From contig NZ_JAPDDR010000011.1 in NCBI RefSeq assembly GCF_025950095.1, positions 104,434-168,433 on the forward strand: a stretch of DNA of 64,000 bases, written 5' to 3'. Of this stretch, positions 8,098 through 17,051 are shown in pieces. This DNA is from Luteolibacter rhizosphaerae (GTDB taxonomy: Bacteria; Verrucomicrobiota; Verrucomicrobiia; Verrucomicrobiales; Akkermansiaceae). The notes under the pieces were generated by a model. It was not told the DNA's origin. It was given only the letters and a program-made list of their open reading frames with translations, and made no database searches. Numbering within the stretch: the stretch's first letter is position 1; each line of letters begins with the position of its first letter. The position numbers and the translations under genes were made by a program.

Positions 8098-9276
8098 CTA
8101 GACCAGATGCGCCCCTTGCGCCGGACGTGACGCCAATATCTGCGGCTTGATGCCGGTGGCTTCCTCGTACTTCGCGGCCATGGTGGCGGCGATGTCGGAG
8201 GCGTGGCGGGATTCGCAGAGGGTCACGGTCGAGCCGCCGAAGCCGCCGCCGGTCATGCGCGCGCCGATCACGCCGCCGCTGCGACCGATCGCACGGGCGA
8301 TCTCCACCATCAGATCAAGCTCCTTGCAGGAGACTTCGAAATCATCGCGCAGGGAGTCATGGCTGGCGGCCATCAAGGGACCGAGCGCTTCGTAATCGTT
8401 CTTCGAGAGAGCTTCCGCGGCGGCAACCGTGCGGGCGATCTCGCCGACGACGTGACGTGAGCGGCGGTTCACCGGATCGCCGAGCTGATCCCAGATCGCT
8501 TCGACATCGCCGGGGTTCACGTCGCGCCAGGACTTCTTGCCGAGCGCGGCCAGGCCGTCCTCGGTGTTCTTGCGGCGGGCGGCGTAGCCACCGTCGGAGA
8601 GTTCGTGGTGCACCATCGTGTTCGCGATCAGCACCGTGAGATCCGGATTCTCGAAGGGCACCAGCTCCGGCTCGCCCGTCATGCAGTCGATCAGGATCAG
8701 GCGGTTCGGCTTGCCGAAGGCGGAGGCGAATTGATCCATGATGCCGCAGGGCACGCCGGCGTAGTCATGCTCCGCCTTCTGGCACAGCAGCGCCTTCTCC
8801 TTCGTGTCGAGCACGGTATCGAGCAGGCCTTCCAGCAGGGTGGCCACGCAGCACTCCAGCGCCGCGGAGGAAGAGAGACCGGCACCGCGCGGCAGGGAAG
8901 AAAGCACGTAGGCATCGAAGCCCGGCAGGTGATGGCCGCGGTCCTGAAAACCCTGGAACACCCCGCGGATGTAGTTCGCCCACTTCGGCTCGGTGACTTG
9001 CTGCGGCACGTTCAATGGCAGCACCGCCGGCTCGCCACCGAGGGCGGTCACGACGCGGGCCTCGTTCGTTCCATTCAGGCTCGCGGCGATCACGATGTAG
9101 CGGTCGATCGCGAAAGGCATCACGAAGCCATCGCAGTAGTCGATGTGCTCGCCGATCAGGTTCACACGGCCGGGTGCCGCGGCGGTCACCGTGGCGTCGG
9201 TGCCGAAGTGTTCCTTCAGGCCGGCGGCGGCGTCGGCAGCAAGGTCGGAAAGCGAGGTGGCGATATCGATGGACAT
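8098..9276 (-). CDS. galK: Galactokinase
   Basis: A 392-residue GHMP kinase that phosphorylates galactose to galactose-1-phosphate with ATP (Leloir pathway, cytoplasm). Visible motifs are the galactokinase signature GRVNLIGEHIDYCDGF near residue 43, the ATP-binding GHMP loop RGAGLSSSAALE, and the C-terminal GARMTGGGFGGSTV motif. Length matches the family. The ATG at 9276 begins MSIDIATS; longer in-frame starts run into the upstream hairpin. It is the last gene of a minus-strand galactose block with mutarotase and two symporters. Confidence 0.93.
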   Translation of the reverse strand: MSIDIATSLSDLAADAAAGLKEHFGTDATVTAAAPGRVNLIGEHIDYCDGFVMPFAIDRYIVIAASLNGTNEARVVTALGGEPAVLPLNVPQQVTEPKWANYIRGVFQGFQDRGHHLPGFDAYVLSSLPRGAGLSSSAALECCVATLLEGLLDTVLDTKEKALLCQKAEHDYAGVPCGIMDQFASAFGKPNRLILIDCMTGEPELVPFENPDLTVLIANTMVHHELSDGGYAARRKNTEDGLAALGKKSWRDVNPGDVEAIWDQLGDPVNRRSRHVVGEIARTVAAAEALSKNDYEALGPLMAASHDSLRDDFEVSCKELDLMVEIARAIGRSGGVIGARMTGGGFGGSTVTLCESRHASDIAATMAAKYEEATGIKPQILASRPAQGAHLV

Positions 9277-9312
9277 GGAAGCAGTGGGCAGATGCCCCGG
9301 GCCGGAAAGAAG

Positions 9313-9349
9313 TTCGCCGGAGCGCCCGAATGATGGGCGGTCCGGCGAA
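9313..9349 (-). terminator. Strong hairpin between symporter 1 and galK
   Basis: Perfect stem TTCGCCGGA / TCCGGCGAA (9313-9321 and 9341-9349), extended inside by CGCCC/GGGCG. It sits between the symporter stop and the galK start. There is no clear T tract on the minus strand, so it may be a processing or attenuating hairpin rather than a full terminator. Confidence 0.5.
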
Positions 9350-9385
9350 AATGGCAAAGCGTGATTGAGTCTGCGGGTAAGCTCC

Positions 9386-11380
9386 TTACCAGAAGATCAC
9401 GTAGAGCAGGATGGTGGCGACGATGACGATTCCGCCCCAAACCTTCGCGGTTTTGGAGGATTCCAGCTGGATCAGGTCCGTCACCGGCAGTTTCACCGGC
9501 TCGCGCAGCGGATTCGCCAGCGTGAGGATGAAGCCGAGAACCACCACCGTCAGGAAGCAGAGGCCCATACGATCCACGTAGGACACGCTTGGTGCGAACC
9601 AGAGACCGTTATCCGCCAGCGCAGGCCCGATCCACTGCTTGATGGCGTAGTAAAGGACGGCATTCGTGAGGATACCCACCCAGCCGAAGTAGCGCGGGGT
9701 GCGCGGCGAGAGGAAACCGAAAAGGAAGACCGCCAGCACGCCCGGGCTGATGAAGCCCTGGAACTCCTGGATGAAGGTGAAGATGCCGCCGAACTTCGGA
9801 TCGCCGAGCTGCGGCGCGATCAGGCAGGAGATCAGCACGAAGAGCAGGGTGAAGAACTGGCCCGCATACACGGTGGCCTTGTCGCTCATGTCCTTCTTCA
9901 CCAGGTGGGTCAGGTCCATGGTCGCGATGGTGGCCGCGGAGTTCAGCATGGAAGCGAGCGAGGACACCACCGCACCGAAGATCGCAGCCAGCACGAACCA
10001 GGTCAGACCCGGGCGCATCAGGTTCCGCATCAGCGTCGGGAAGGCGGCATCGTAGTCGTAGCCGATCAGCTTGGTACCGGTCGGGATCAGCTTGGCTTGG
10101 GCGGCGGCCAGAGTGCCTTCGTTCAGAGCCAGCAGCTCCTTGGCACCGGCTCCGGCAGGGATATCGGTCGGAGCATCGGCCACGGCCGCATTGTGGGTGA
10201 TGACCGCGGCGGCCTGTGCCGGGTCCGCAGCGGCGAAGTTCTCCGTGAAGGGATAGACCTTGTTGTTGGTGGAGCCCACCTCGGCCATCGTGGTGGCGTT
10301 CTTCTTCACCGCCTCGGCGCGCAGATCCTTGCTATAGAGGTTGAAGCAAAGCATTCCCGGGATCACCACCAGGAAAGGGATGATCAGCTTGAGCCCCGCG
10401 GCGAAGACGATGCCCTTCTGACCCTCCGCCAACGACTTCGATCCCAGCGTGCGCTGGACGATGTACTGGTTCAGGCCCCAGTAGAAACAGACCGGCACCC
10501 AGATGCCGAGCAGTAGCACGGTCCACGGCAATTCGGGGTCCTTGATCGGGCGCACCATGTGCAGCTTGCCGCCCGCCATGTTTTCTCCCTCGCGTGCTTC
10601 GCCTTCCCCGTTCTTCCCTTCATTGAGCAGCGTGAAGCGCTCCCAGGCACTGGCATTTTGCAGATCTTCCACCGTGGCGCTGGAGTTCGAGACCTTGGTG
10701 CCGATCAGTTCGTTCGGGTCGGCGCTTTTCAGGGCACCGAAGGCAAGCGACATCACGACGGCGCCGCCCACGATCAGACCAGCACCCCAGATCAGGTCGG
10801 TCCAGGCGCAGGCTTTCAGGCCGCCCACCAGCACGTATACGGCGGCGGAGATGCCGATGATCCAGCAGCCGATGGTGATGTCACCGAGATCGGCGCCCAT
10901 CATCATGCGGCCTTGGAAGAAGACCGAGATCACCTTCGCACCGGAGTAGATCACGGAAGCGGTGGGCACGCCCACCAGGATGATCAGGGTGGCCACCGCC
11001 ATCACGATCCGCGAGAAGAGCCCGTAGCGATACTCCAGGAACTCCGGGATGGTGTAGATGCCGCAGCGCAGCAGCTTCGGTAGGAAGACGAAGGCCACCA
11101 GCACCAACGCGATCGAGGACAACCACTCCCAGGAAGACACCGCCAGGCCCAGCCAGTTCGCGGCCTGACCCGACATGCCCACGAATTGCTCGGTAGAGAT
11201 GTTTGCCGCGATCAGCGAGAAGCCGACCAGCCACCAGGTGAGGCCGCGACCGGCGAGGAAGTAGCCAGCGGCACCGCCCGACTCCGCGGCATCCGCGGAT
11301 TCCTTCCGCCCCTGCCAGATGCCGAAGGCGATCACGCCGACGACGGCAACGAGGAAGAGGACCAGGTCCAAGGTGCCCAT
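9386..11380 (-). CDS. Sodium/solute symporter (SSS family), likely galactose/glucose
   Basis: A 664-residue, highly hydrophobic protein with the LeuT-fold SSS pattern. The first helix is MGTLDLVLFLVAVVGVIAFG, followed by the GRGLTWWLVGFSLIAANIST sodium-site region. Two long hydrophilic loops interrupt the later helices (about residues 230-290 and 370-440). The ATG at 11380 has a good GGAGG ribosome site 8 bases upstream; an alternative ATG at 11431 would add 17 residues. Position beside galK and mutarotase makes sodium-driven galactose uptake likely; the exact substrate is inference. Confidence 0.85.
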   Translation of the reverse strand: MGTLDLVLFLVAVVGVIAFGIWQGRKESADAAESGGAAGYFLAGRGLTWWLVGFSLIAANISTEQFVGMSGQAANWLGLAVSSWEWLSSIALVLVAFVFLPKLLRCGIYTIPEFLEYRYGLFSRIVMAVATLIILVGVPTASVIYSGAKVISVFFQGRMMMGADLGDITIGCWIIGISAAVYVLVGGLKACAWTDLIWGAGLIVGGAVVMSLAFGALKSADPNELIGTKVSNSSATVEDLQNASAWERFTLLNEGKNGEGEAREGENMAGGKLHMVRPIKDPELPWTVLLLGIWVPVCFYWGLNQYIVQRTLGSKSLAEGQKGIVFAAGLKLIIPFLVVIPGMLCFNLYSKDLRAEAVKKNATTMAEVGSTNNKVYPFTENFAAADPAQAAAVITHNAAVADAPTDIPAGAGAKELLALNEGTLAAAQAKLIPTGTKLIGYDYDAAFPTLMRNLMRPGLTWFVLAAIFGAVVSSLASMLNSAATIATMDLTHLVKKDMSDKATVYAGQFFTLLFVLISCLIAPQLGDPKFGGIFTFIQEFQGFISPGVLAVFLFGFLSPRTPRYFGWVGILTNAVLYYAIKQWIGPALADNGLWFAPSVSYVDRMGLCFLTVVVLGFILTLANPLREPVKLPVTDLIQLESSKTAKVWGGIVIVATILLYVIFW

Positions 11381-11543
11381 CTTACCGGCCTCCAGGCTGG
11401 TCTGGGCGAGCAGTGATAGCTGCGGGATCATTTGATATGAGGAATGGGTTTGCTAGGCGAAAAGAATTCTCGATACGAAAGCGGGGCTACCTTTCATGCG
11501 CGAAATGCGCGGAAAAGCAGCCCCGGTGGAATCTGGCGGGAGA

Positions 11544-11741
11544 TCAGGCGCCCTTGCCCGCTCTCTTCGCGAAGAACAGCATCACGAGGCCGAAGATCAG
11601 CATGACCACGCCCCAGATCGTATTGACGGGGATGTTCAGCGATTTCTCGTACATCGCGTCACCCTTGGTGAAGAGGCCGTAGCCCGTGAGCATCACGCCG
11701 TAGATCGTGAAGACGTAGCCGATAGGAAGTCGGAGATCCAT
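11544..11741 (-). CDS. Small two-helix membrane protein
   Basis: A 65-residue protein with two predicted membrane helices (about residues 6-24 and 39-58) and a basic tail AKRAGKGA. It lies between two SSS symporters on the same strand, 22 bases after the upstream symporter stop. It could be an accessory subunit of one of the transporters. No family is recognised. Confidence 0.65.
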   Translation of the reverse strand: MDLRLPIGYVFTIYGVMLTGYGLFTKGDAMYEKSLNIPVNTIWGVVMLIFGLVMLFFAKRAGKGA

Positions 11742-11763
11742 GGTAGGTAGGGTTTCGGGGTTC

Positions 11764-13527
11764 TTACCAGAAGATGTAGTTCAGGACGATCACGGCGACC
11801 ATCACGAAGGAACCGAGAACGGCGGGACGCAGGATCCAGGTCTCGTTCTCGTCACGATGTTTCGGCGTGAGCGAGTAGACCAGGCCGCGGAGTTCGTCGT
11901 CGCTCTTCTCGCGCTTGGTGACGAGCGAGAGCACGGCGTTCACGATGAAGGTCACGCTGAAGGCCACGATGGCGATCCAGAAGTTCTGGGACATCTCCTT
12001 CGGGAATACGATCTCCGAGGCGATCCAGCCGCCCTTCACGCCCGGAGGATTTCCGGCCGCGATGCTCATGCCGTGGAAGACCACCGCCGCGGTCGTGCCG
12101 ACCACCAGACCCCAGAAGGAGCCGGTGCTGTTCGACCGCTTGGTGAACATGCCGAGCAGGAAGGTCGCGAACAACGGCGCATTCACGAAGCCGAACACGA
12201 GTTGCAGGATCGACATGATGTTGTTGTACTTCGACGCCACCAGCGCGAAGCCCATCGAGGCGATGATGCCGAAGATCGTCGCATACTTGCCCATGCTGAG
12301 CAGCTGCTTGTCGGTCTGGTCCGGCTTCATGGTCTTGTAGAGGTCGTAGGTCCAGACCGTGTTGAAGGCCGTGACGTTCGCCGCCATACCGGACATGAAG
12401 GAGGCCATGAGCGCCGTCAGCGCGAGACCCAGCAGACCGTTCGGGAAGTAGTGGAAGATCATCGAAGGCAGCACCTGGTTGTAGTTATACACCGTGGCGC
12501 CCGCGTCGTTGAGCTTGGTCGGGATCGAGTAGCCGGGGGCAGGATCGCTGGTCAGAGCGTAGGCGATCAGGCCGGGCAGGATGACCACCGCCGGGAAGAG
12601 CATCTTGGGGATGGCGCCGATGATCGGCGTGCGGCGGGCCGCACCCATCGAGTTCGCGGCCAGCGCGCGCTGCACTTCCGCGAAGTTCGTGGTCCAGTAG
12701 CCGAAGGAGAGCACGAAGCCGAGGCCGAAGAGGATGCCGTACCACGGCACGCCCATGGGGTTCTCGGTGCCGCCGGTCTGTGCCCAGGAGTGCAGGGCGC
12801 CCTGGCCTTGCTCGGAGGCTTGCAGCTTCGCCACCAGGCCGTCCCAGCCGCCCACGTTCTTCAGGGCGATGTAGGCCAGCGGGGCGATACCGAAGACGAT
12901 CATGAAGAACTGCAGCACTTCATTGTAGATGGCGGAGCTCAGACCGCCCTTCAGCACGTAGGCCAGCACGATCACCGAGGTACCGATCAGGCAGAGCGAG
13001 TAGTCCCAGCCGAGCAGCGCGTGCATCAGGTCCGCCAGCGCGTGCATCGAGATGCCGGAGGAGGCCACCGTCATGAAGGCGAAGGAGACCGAGTTGAAGA
13101 CGCGCGTCGGTTCATTGTAGCGCATCTTCAGGTATTCCGGCACCGACTTGGCCTTGGAGCCGTAGTACATCGGCATCATGAAGACACCGAGGAAGACCAT
13201 CGCGGGAATCGCGCCGACCCAGTAGAAGTGGGTGGTCATCACCCCGTATTCCGCACCGGAGGCGGCCATACCGATCAACTCCTGTGCGCCGAGGTTGGCC
13301 GAGATGAAGGCGAGTCCGCAGACCCAGCCCGGGATGGAACGGCCGGAGAGGAAGAAGTCCTCCGCGCTGTTCATGTATTTCTTCAGTGCGAAGCCGATGC
13401 CGAGGACAAAGGCCAGGTAGATCGCCATGATCGACCAGTCGATGAGGTGCAGGTCGGGTTTGGCCATCCCTTCGGTGGAAATGGCGCCGCCGGCGGCGGC
13501 AAGCAGCGGGACGAATTCGGATAACAT
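11764..13527 (-). CDS. Sodium/solute symporter (SSS family), second paralogue
   Basis: A 587-residue SSS transporter with the typical start of the fold (HLIDWSIMAIYLAFVLGIGF), the SAEDFFLSGRSIPGWVCG motif and FISANLGAQELIGMAASGAE. About 14 membrane segments can be traced. The start at 13527 (MLSEF) is chosen; an upstream ATG at 13590 gives a polar, low-complexity extension. It is distinct from the symporter at 9386, so the block carries two transporters of the same superfamily, perhaps with different sugar or sodium affinity. Confidence 0.85.
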   Translation of the reverse strand: MLSEFVPLLAAAGGAISTEGMAKPDLHLIDWSIMAIYLAFVLGIGFALKKYMNSAEDFFLSGRSIPGWVCGLAFISANLGAQELIGMAASGAEYGVMTTHFYWVGAIPAMVFLGVFMMPMYYGSKAKSVPEYLKMRYNEPTRVFNSVSFAFMTVASSGISMHALADLMHALLGWDYSLCLIGTSVIVLAYVLKGGLSSAIYNEVLQFFMIVFGIAPLAYIALKNVGGWDGLVAKLQASEQGQGALHSWAQTGGTENPMGVPWYGILFGLGFVLSFGYWTTNFAEVQRALAANSMGAARRTPIIGAIPKMLFPAVVILPGLIAYALTSDPAPGYSIPTKLNDAGATVYNYNQVLPSMIFHYFPNGLLGLALTALMASFMSGMAANVTAFNTVWTYDLYKTMKPDQTDKQLLSMGKYATIFGIIASMGFALVASKYNNIMSILQLVFGFVNAPLFATFLLGMFTKRSNSTGSFWGLVVGTTAAVVFHGMSIAAGNPPGVKGGWIASEIVFPKEMSQNFWIAIVAFSVTFIVNAVLSLVTKREKSDDELRGLVYSLTPKHRDENETWILRPAVLGSFVMVAVIVLNYIFW

Positions 13528-13599
13528 CTTGGGTAGGGCGGGTTTCGCGGAGCGAGCGGCAGTTGAAGCGGGAGGGGCGCTTCCTATCAAGAGACGAGT

Positions 13600-13629
13600 G
13601 CGTGCGCCTCCCGGGAGGAAGGCGCACGC
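13600..13629 (-). other. Intercistronic hairpin between galM and symporter 2
   Basis: Stem GCGTGCGCC / GGCGCACGC (13600-13608, 13621-13629) with a 12-base loop, between the mutarotase stop and the symporter start. No T tract follows on the minus strand, so RNA processing or partial attenuation is more likely than complete termination. Confidence 0.45.
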
Positions 13630-13649
13630 GGATGAATCGGATCGAGGGC

Positions 13650-14792
13650 TTATTCAGCCAGGAACTTGTGGACCATCGTGTGAGTGTAGGTCTCGCCGGG
13701 CTTCAGCACGGCGGAGGGGAACTCGGGATGGTTCGGAGCGTCCGGGAAGTTCTCGGTTTCCAGGCAGCAGGCGGTGCGGAAGGCGTATTTCTCGCCCTTC
13801 TTGCCGGCCACCTTGCCGTCCAGGAAGTTGCCGCCGTAGAATTGCACGGCGGGCTTGTCGGTGGAGATCTCCAAGACGCGGCCGCTCTTCGGATCCTTCA
13901 GGCGGGCAGCCAGGCGGATGCCCTTCTTCGGCGTGAGCACCCAGGCGTGGTCGTAACCGCCGCCGAGCTTGAGCGCTTCGAACTTGGTTTCCACGCGGTC
14001 ACCGATCGCGGTCGGCTTGGTGAAATCCATCGGCGTGTCCTTCACCGGGTCCAGCTTGCCGGTCGGGATCAGGCCCGCGTCGGTCGGCAGATACTTGTCC
14101 GCATCCAGCATCAGGATGTGGTCGTTGATCGTGGTCTTCGGGTCGCCGCTGAGGTTCCAGTAGCTGTGGTGCACGATATTGAGCACCGTCGGCGCGTCGG
14201 TGGTGGCGGAGACTTCCCACTTCAGCTCGTTGGCCTCGGTGAGGGTGTAGGTCACCTTGGTGGTCAGGGTGCCGGGATAGCCTTCCTCGCCATCCGGAGA
14301 GACGTAGGTGAAGGCCACGGCATTCGCCTTCTCATCGGGCTCGGCCTTCCACATGCGCTTGTTGAAGCCGACCTTGCCGCCGTGGAGGTGACAGGGGATG
14401 CCGCCGGGCTCGTTGTTCGTGGCCAGGGTGTATTCCTTGCCGTTCAGGGAGAAGACGCCCTTCGCGATGCGGTTGCCGAAGCGGCCGACCGTGGCGCCGA
14501 AGTAGGGATTGCCCTCGGAGAGATAGCCCTCGGCGCTGTCGAAGCCGTGGGTCACGTCGGCGACCTTGCCGGCCTTGTCCGGCACTTCCATGGCCACCAG
14601 CGTGGCACCGAGGTCGGAAAGCTTGGCGCGCAGGCCGTTTTTGTTGGTCAGCGTATAGACCTTGGCCTCTTTGCCATCCGGGGTTTTTCCGAAGGATTCC
14701 ATGGCGATTTTCTCAGCGGAAGCGGTTCCAATTTGGGCGGCTCCAGTAAGGGCGGCGGCGGCCATCAGCGTCATCAAAGGCTTGGTTTTCAT
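13650..14792 (-). CDS. galM: Aldose 1-epimerase (mutarotase), exported
   Basis: A 380-residue galactose mutarotase that interconverts alpha and beta anomers of aldoses. Family motifs are FGATVGRFGNRIAKG, the catalytic His region VHHSYWNLSG, and the C-terminal CLETENFPDAPNHPEFPS block that carries the catalytic Glu. The first 26 residues (MKTKPLMTLMAAAALTG...ASA) form a signal peptide, so the enzyme should act in the periplasm before uptake by the neighbouring symporters. The ATG at 14792 starts the signal sequence. Confidence 0.9.
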   Translation of the reverse strand: MKTKPLMTLMAAAALTGAAQIGTASAEKIAMESFGKTPDGKEAKVYTLTNKNGLRAKLSDLGATLVAMEVPDKAGKVADVTHGFDSAEGYLSEGNPYFGATVGRFGNRIAKGVFSLNGKEYTLATNNEPGGIPCHLHGGKVGFNKRMWKAEPDEKANAVAFTYVSPDGEEGYPGTLTTKVTYTLTEANELKWEVSATTDAPTVLNIVHHSYWNLSGDPKTTINDHILMLDADKYLPTDAGLIPTGKLDPVKDTPMDFTKPTAIGDRVETKFEALKLGGGYDHAWVLTPKKGIRLAARLKDPKSGRVLEISTDKPAVQFYGGNFLDGKVAGKKGEKYAFRTACCLETENFPDAPNHPEFPSAVLKPGETYTHTMVHKFLAE

Positions 14793-15062
14793 GGGTTGCT
14801 CAAACGGGGTTGAAGGGTGGAACCGGTTAGGGATCGGTGTAAATGCCAAATCCCGTCCTCATCCTAGGTTCCTCCCATCCTCCGCTGAGGCCCGGGGACA
14901 AGCAAGGATTCCCTGTGTAAACAAGGCTGCCGCGTTTGGACCGGGAGCGGCACGATGGGAGGAAAGTGCGGATTCCGTCTTGTCGCCTTTTCGGGCGGTC
15001 TGACCTTCCTTTCTCAGGGAAGATTTCCTTGTCTCCCGGCGAGCCGGGGCGAGAAAGACGGC

Positions 15063-15506
15063 ATGAGCCTCGACTTCCAGACCAGTCCGGACCCGGCCGC
15101 ATGGCTCGATGATGTCCTCGCCGCCTTCAACTGCCAGACCGGCACCCTGCACAAGGCGGACGGCGGGTTCCTCGATCTGGTGGTGGCGAAGGGCGTGCCG
15201 GATTTCCTGCTGCCGAAGATCAGCCGCATCCCCTTCGGCAAGGGCATCGCCGGGGCCGCGGCGGAGCGCCGGGAGCCGGTGGAGCTCTGCAACCTGCAGG
15301 AGGACCTGGGCGATGTGGCCCGGCCGGATGCCCGCCAGACCCAAGTCTCCGGATCGCTCGCGGTGCCGGTTTTCGCCCCGGATGGTGAGCGTGTGCTCGG
15401 CACGCTGGGCGTGGGCATGCATGCGCCTCATGATTTCAGCGCGGATGAAAAAGCGCGGCTCGCGGCCATTGCTACCCAAGTCGGTGCGGTATGGAGTGCA
15501 AATTGA
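15063..15506 (+). CDS. GAF domain protein
   Basis: A 147-residue protein made of one GAF domain: short N-terminal helix, FNCQTGTLHKADGGFLDLVV, FGKGIAGAAAERREPVELCN, then SGSLAVPVFAPDGERVLGTL and HDFSADEKARLAAIATQVG. The pattern resembles free-standing GAF proteins that sense small molecules or redox state. The ATG at 15063 follows a GAGAAAG ribosome site. It is divergent from galM across a 270-base gap that must hold both promoters. Ligand unknown. Confidence 0.78.
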   Translation: MSLDFQTSPDPAAWLDDVLAAFNCQTGTLHKADGGFLDLVVAKGVPDFLLPKISRIPFGKGIAGAAAERREPVELCNLQEDLGDVARPDARQTQVSGSLAVPVFAPDGERVLGTLGVGMHAPHDFSADEKARLAAIATQVGAVWSAN

Positions 15507-15551
15507 GCGCCGACATTGACCAGCGGGCTCTTCGCTCGTTAGATAGGGGCC

Positions 15552-16046
15552 ATGACACCCGTCGGGGCCGCGAAGAAGATACTCGACACGATGCTGGGTC
15601 ACCTCGGTTTCCACCCGGAAATCGAGGTCATCGACAGTGACGACGAGCCGTGCCTCCAGATCCATACCCCCCGCAGCGAGCTACTCATCGGCAAGGACGG
15701 GGAACGGCTGGACGACCTGCAGTACCTGGTGAACCGGGTGCTAAAGAAACACTTCCCGAAAGCGCCCCGCGTGCGGATCGACTGCGAACACTACCGCGCG
15801 ATCCAGGAGGACAAGCTCGCCGCCGAAGTGCGCGGCGCGGCGGAAGCGGTGAAGGCCAGCGGCAAACCTTTCAAGATGCGTCCGCTGAACGCCTACTACC
15901 GCCGCCTGGTGCACAACGCGCTGGTGGATGAGACGGAAGTGGAGAGCGTTTCGCCCGGCGGCGACGAGCGGCTGAAGCGCATCATCATCCGCCCCCGCGG
16001 CTCCGGCCCGGCGGAGGGCGAGGGCGAGAGCACCACTTCCGAATGA
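15552..16046 (+). CDS. KH/R3H RNA-binding protein, Jag (KhpB)-like
   Basis: A 164-residue RNA-binding protein. The KH-like Jag domain carries the loop IGKDGERLDDLQYLVNRV (about residues 43-60), and the R3H domain has the signature YYRRLVHNAL near residue 115. In other bacteria the Jag/SpoIIIJ-associated protein affects cell elongation and RNA regulation and usually neighbours yidC; that context is absent here. The stop overlaps the next start by four bases (ATGA), so it is co-translated with the DoxX gene. Confidence 0.85.
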   Translation: MTPVGAAKKILDTMLGHLGFHPEIEVIDSDDEPCLQIHTPRSELLIGKDGERLDDLQYLVNRVLKKHFPKAPRVRIDCEHYRAIQEDKLAAEVRGAAEAVKASGKPFKMRPLNAYYRRLVHNALVDETEVESVSPGGDERLKRIIIRPRGSGPAEGEGESTTSE

Positions 16047-16513
16047 AACGCTTCCTTTTCGACTGCGGCACCCGCGATCCCCTTGCCTCCACCGGTCTCC
16101 TCGTCCTGCGCGCGAGCTTCGGGCTCATGATGCTGTTCGGCCACGGCATCGTGAAGTGGCAGAACTACCCGGAGATGCTGAAGATGTGGAATGTGACCCC
16201 GGCGATCTGGCCGCTCAGCACGATGAGCGCGCCGATGAGCTTGATGGCCACCATCGGCGCGGAGGTCTTCGCCTCGGCCCTGCTCGTGCTCGGCCTGATG
16301 ACCCGCCCGGCGGCCTTCATCCTCGGCTTCGCGATGTGCGTGGCAGCCTTCCAGGTGCATGCGCTGGATCCCTTCTTCTCGAAGGGCGGCGCGGCCAAGG
16401 AGATGGCGGTGCTCTACCTCATCCCGGCCTTCGTGCTGATCATCACCGGCGGCGGCCAATGGTCGCTGGATGCCGCGCTCCACAACGACGACAAGCGCCG
16501 CCGCAGGCGGTGA
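16043..16513 (+). CDS. DoxX family membrane protein
   Basis: A 156-residue inner-membrane protein with four hydrophobic helices typical of DoxX: TGLLVLRASFGLMMLFGHG, the MSLMATIGAEVFASALLVLG helix, RPAAFILGFAMCVAAFQVHA and EMAVLYLIPAFVLIITGGG. It ends in a basic KRRRRR tail. DoxX proteins are linked to thiosulfate or thiol stress in some taxa; its role here is not determined. ATGA-coupled to the KH/R3H gene. Confidence 0.82.
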   Translation: MKRFLFDCGTRDPLASTGLLVLRASFGLMMLFGHGIVKWQNYPEMLKMWNVTPAIWPLSTMSAPMSLMATIGAEVFASALLVLGLMTRPAAFILGFAMCVAAFQVHALDPFFSKGGAAKEMAVLYLIPAFVLIITGGGQWSLDAALHNDDKRRRRR

Positions 16514-16574
16514 GCGATGAGCAAGGAGCAGAGAGCATGGAGATAGAGTTCTTGGCTTCAGCCTCTTTCTCTCC

Positions 16575-16613
16575 GCTCCAAGCTCCAAGCTCCAAGCTCC
16601 AAGCTCCGAGCTC
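16575..16613 (+). repeat. Seven-base tandem repeat (GCTCCAA)
   Basis: Four perfect copies of GCTCCAA, then GCTCCGA and a partial unit, end 11 bases before the thioesterase start codon. Length variation by slippage could alter spacing to the ribosome site. Confidence 0.75.
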
Positions 16614-16623
16614 TCCGCTCCTC

Positions 16624-16971
16624 ATGGAAACCCATCGACTCGTCCTGCCGGAGGACCTGAACCACTTCGGGTTCCTCTTCGGCGGGCGGCTGCTAGCATG
16701 GGTCGATGAAGCCTGCTGGATCGCCGCCTCGCTGGATTACCCGCACTGCCAGTTCGTCACCATCGGCATGGACAAGGTGGAGTTCCACTACTCCGTGCGG
16801 CAGGGCACGATCCTGAACATCCGTTGCGAGAAGCAGCGCGAGGGGAATACCTCCGTGAGCTATCGCGTGGACGTCTTCGACCGCCGGAATCTCCACGCCC
16901 CGCCGATCTTCAGCACGGGCATCACCTATGTGAGCGTGGATGACGCGGGCCGGAAACGTCCGATCCGGTAA
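16624..16971 (+). CDS. Acyl-CoA thioesterase, hotdog fold
   Basis: A 115-residue single hotdog domain of the YciA/BACH type. The conserved FGFLFGGRLLAWVDEACWIAA has the catalytic Asp region, followed by VTIGMDKVEFHYSVRQGTIL and the NTSVSYRVDVF strand. It hydrolyses acyl-CoA thioesters in the cytoplasm; chain specificity cannot be read from sequence. The ATG at 16624 follows directly on the tandem repeat. Confidence 0.82.
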   Translation: METHRLVLPEDLNHFGFLFGGRLLAWVDEACWIAASLDYPHCQFVTIGMDKVEFHYSVRQGTILNIRCEKQREGNTSVSYRVDVFDRRNLHAPPIFSTGITYVSVDDAGRKRPIR

Positions 16972-17051
16972 GGGCACCGGCAGGAGGCTCCCCCCTGTCC
17001 TTTCCACGGACTTGATCCGGATAGGGAACCATCGATGCTCTTGGTGTCGAT

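Noticed and set aside
9365..10516. Plus-strand frame of 383 codons over symporter 1
   Set aside because: Extreme His/Arg/Asp content and full overlap with a clear SSS gene.
11740..13524. Long open frame of 594 codons opposite the second symporter
   Set aside because: Composition is Arg/His/Asp/Glu-rich without hydrophobic pattern; it mirrors the GC-rich third-position bias of the symporter gene and has no motif.
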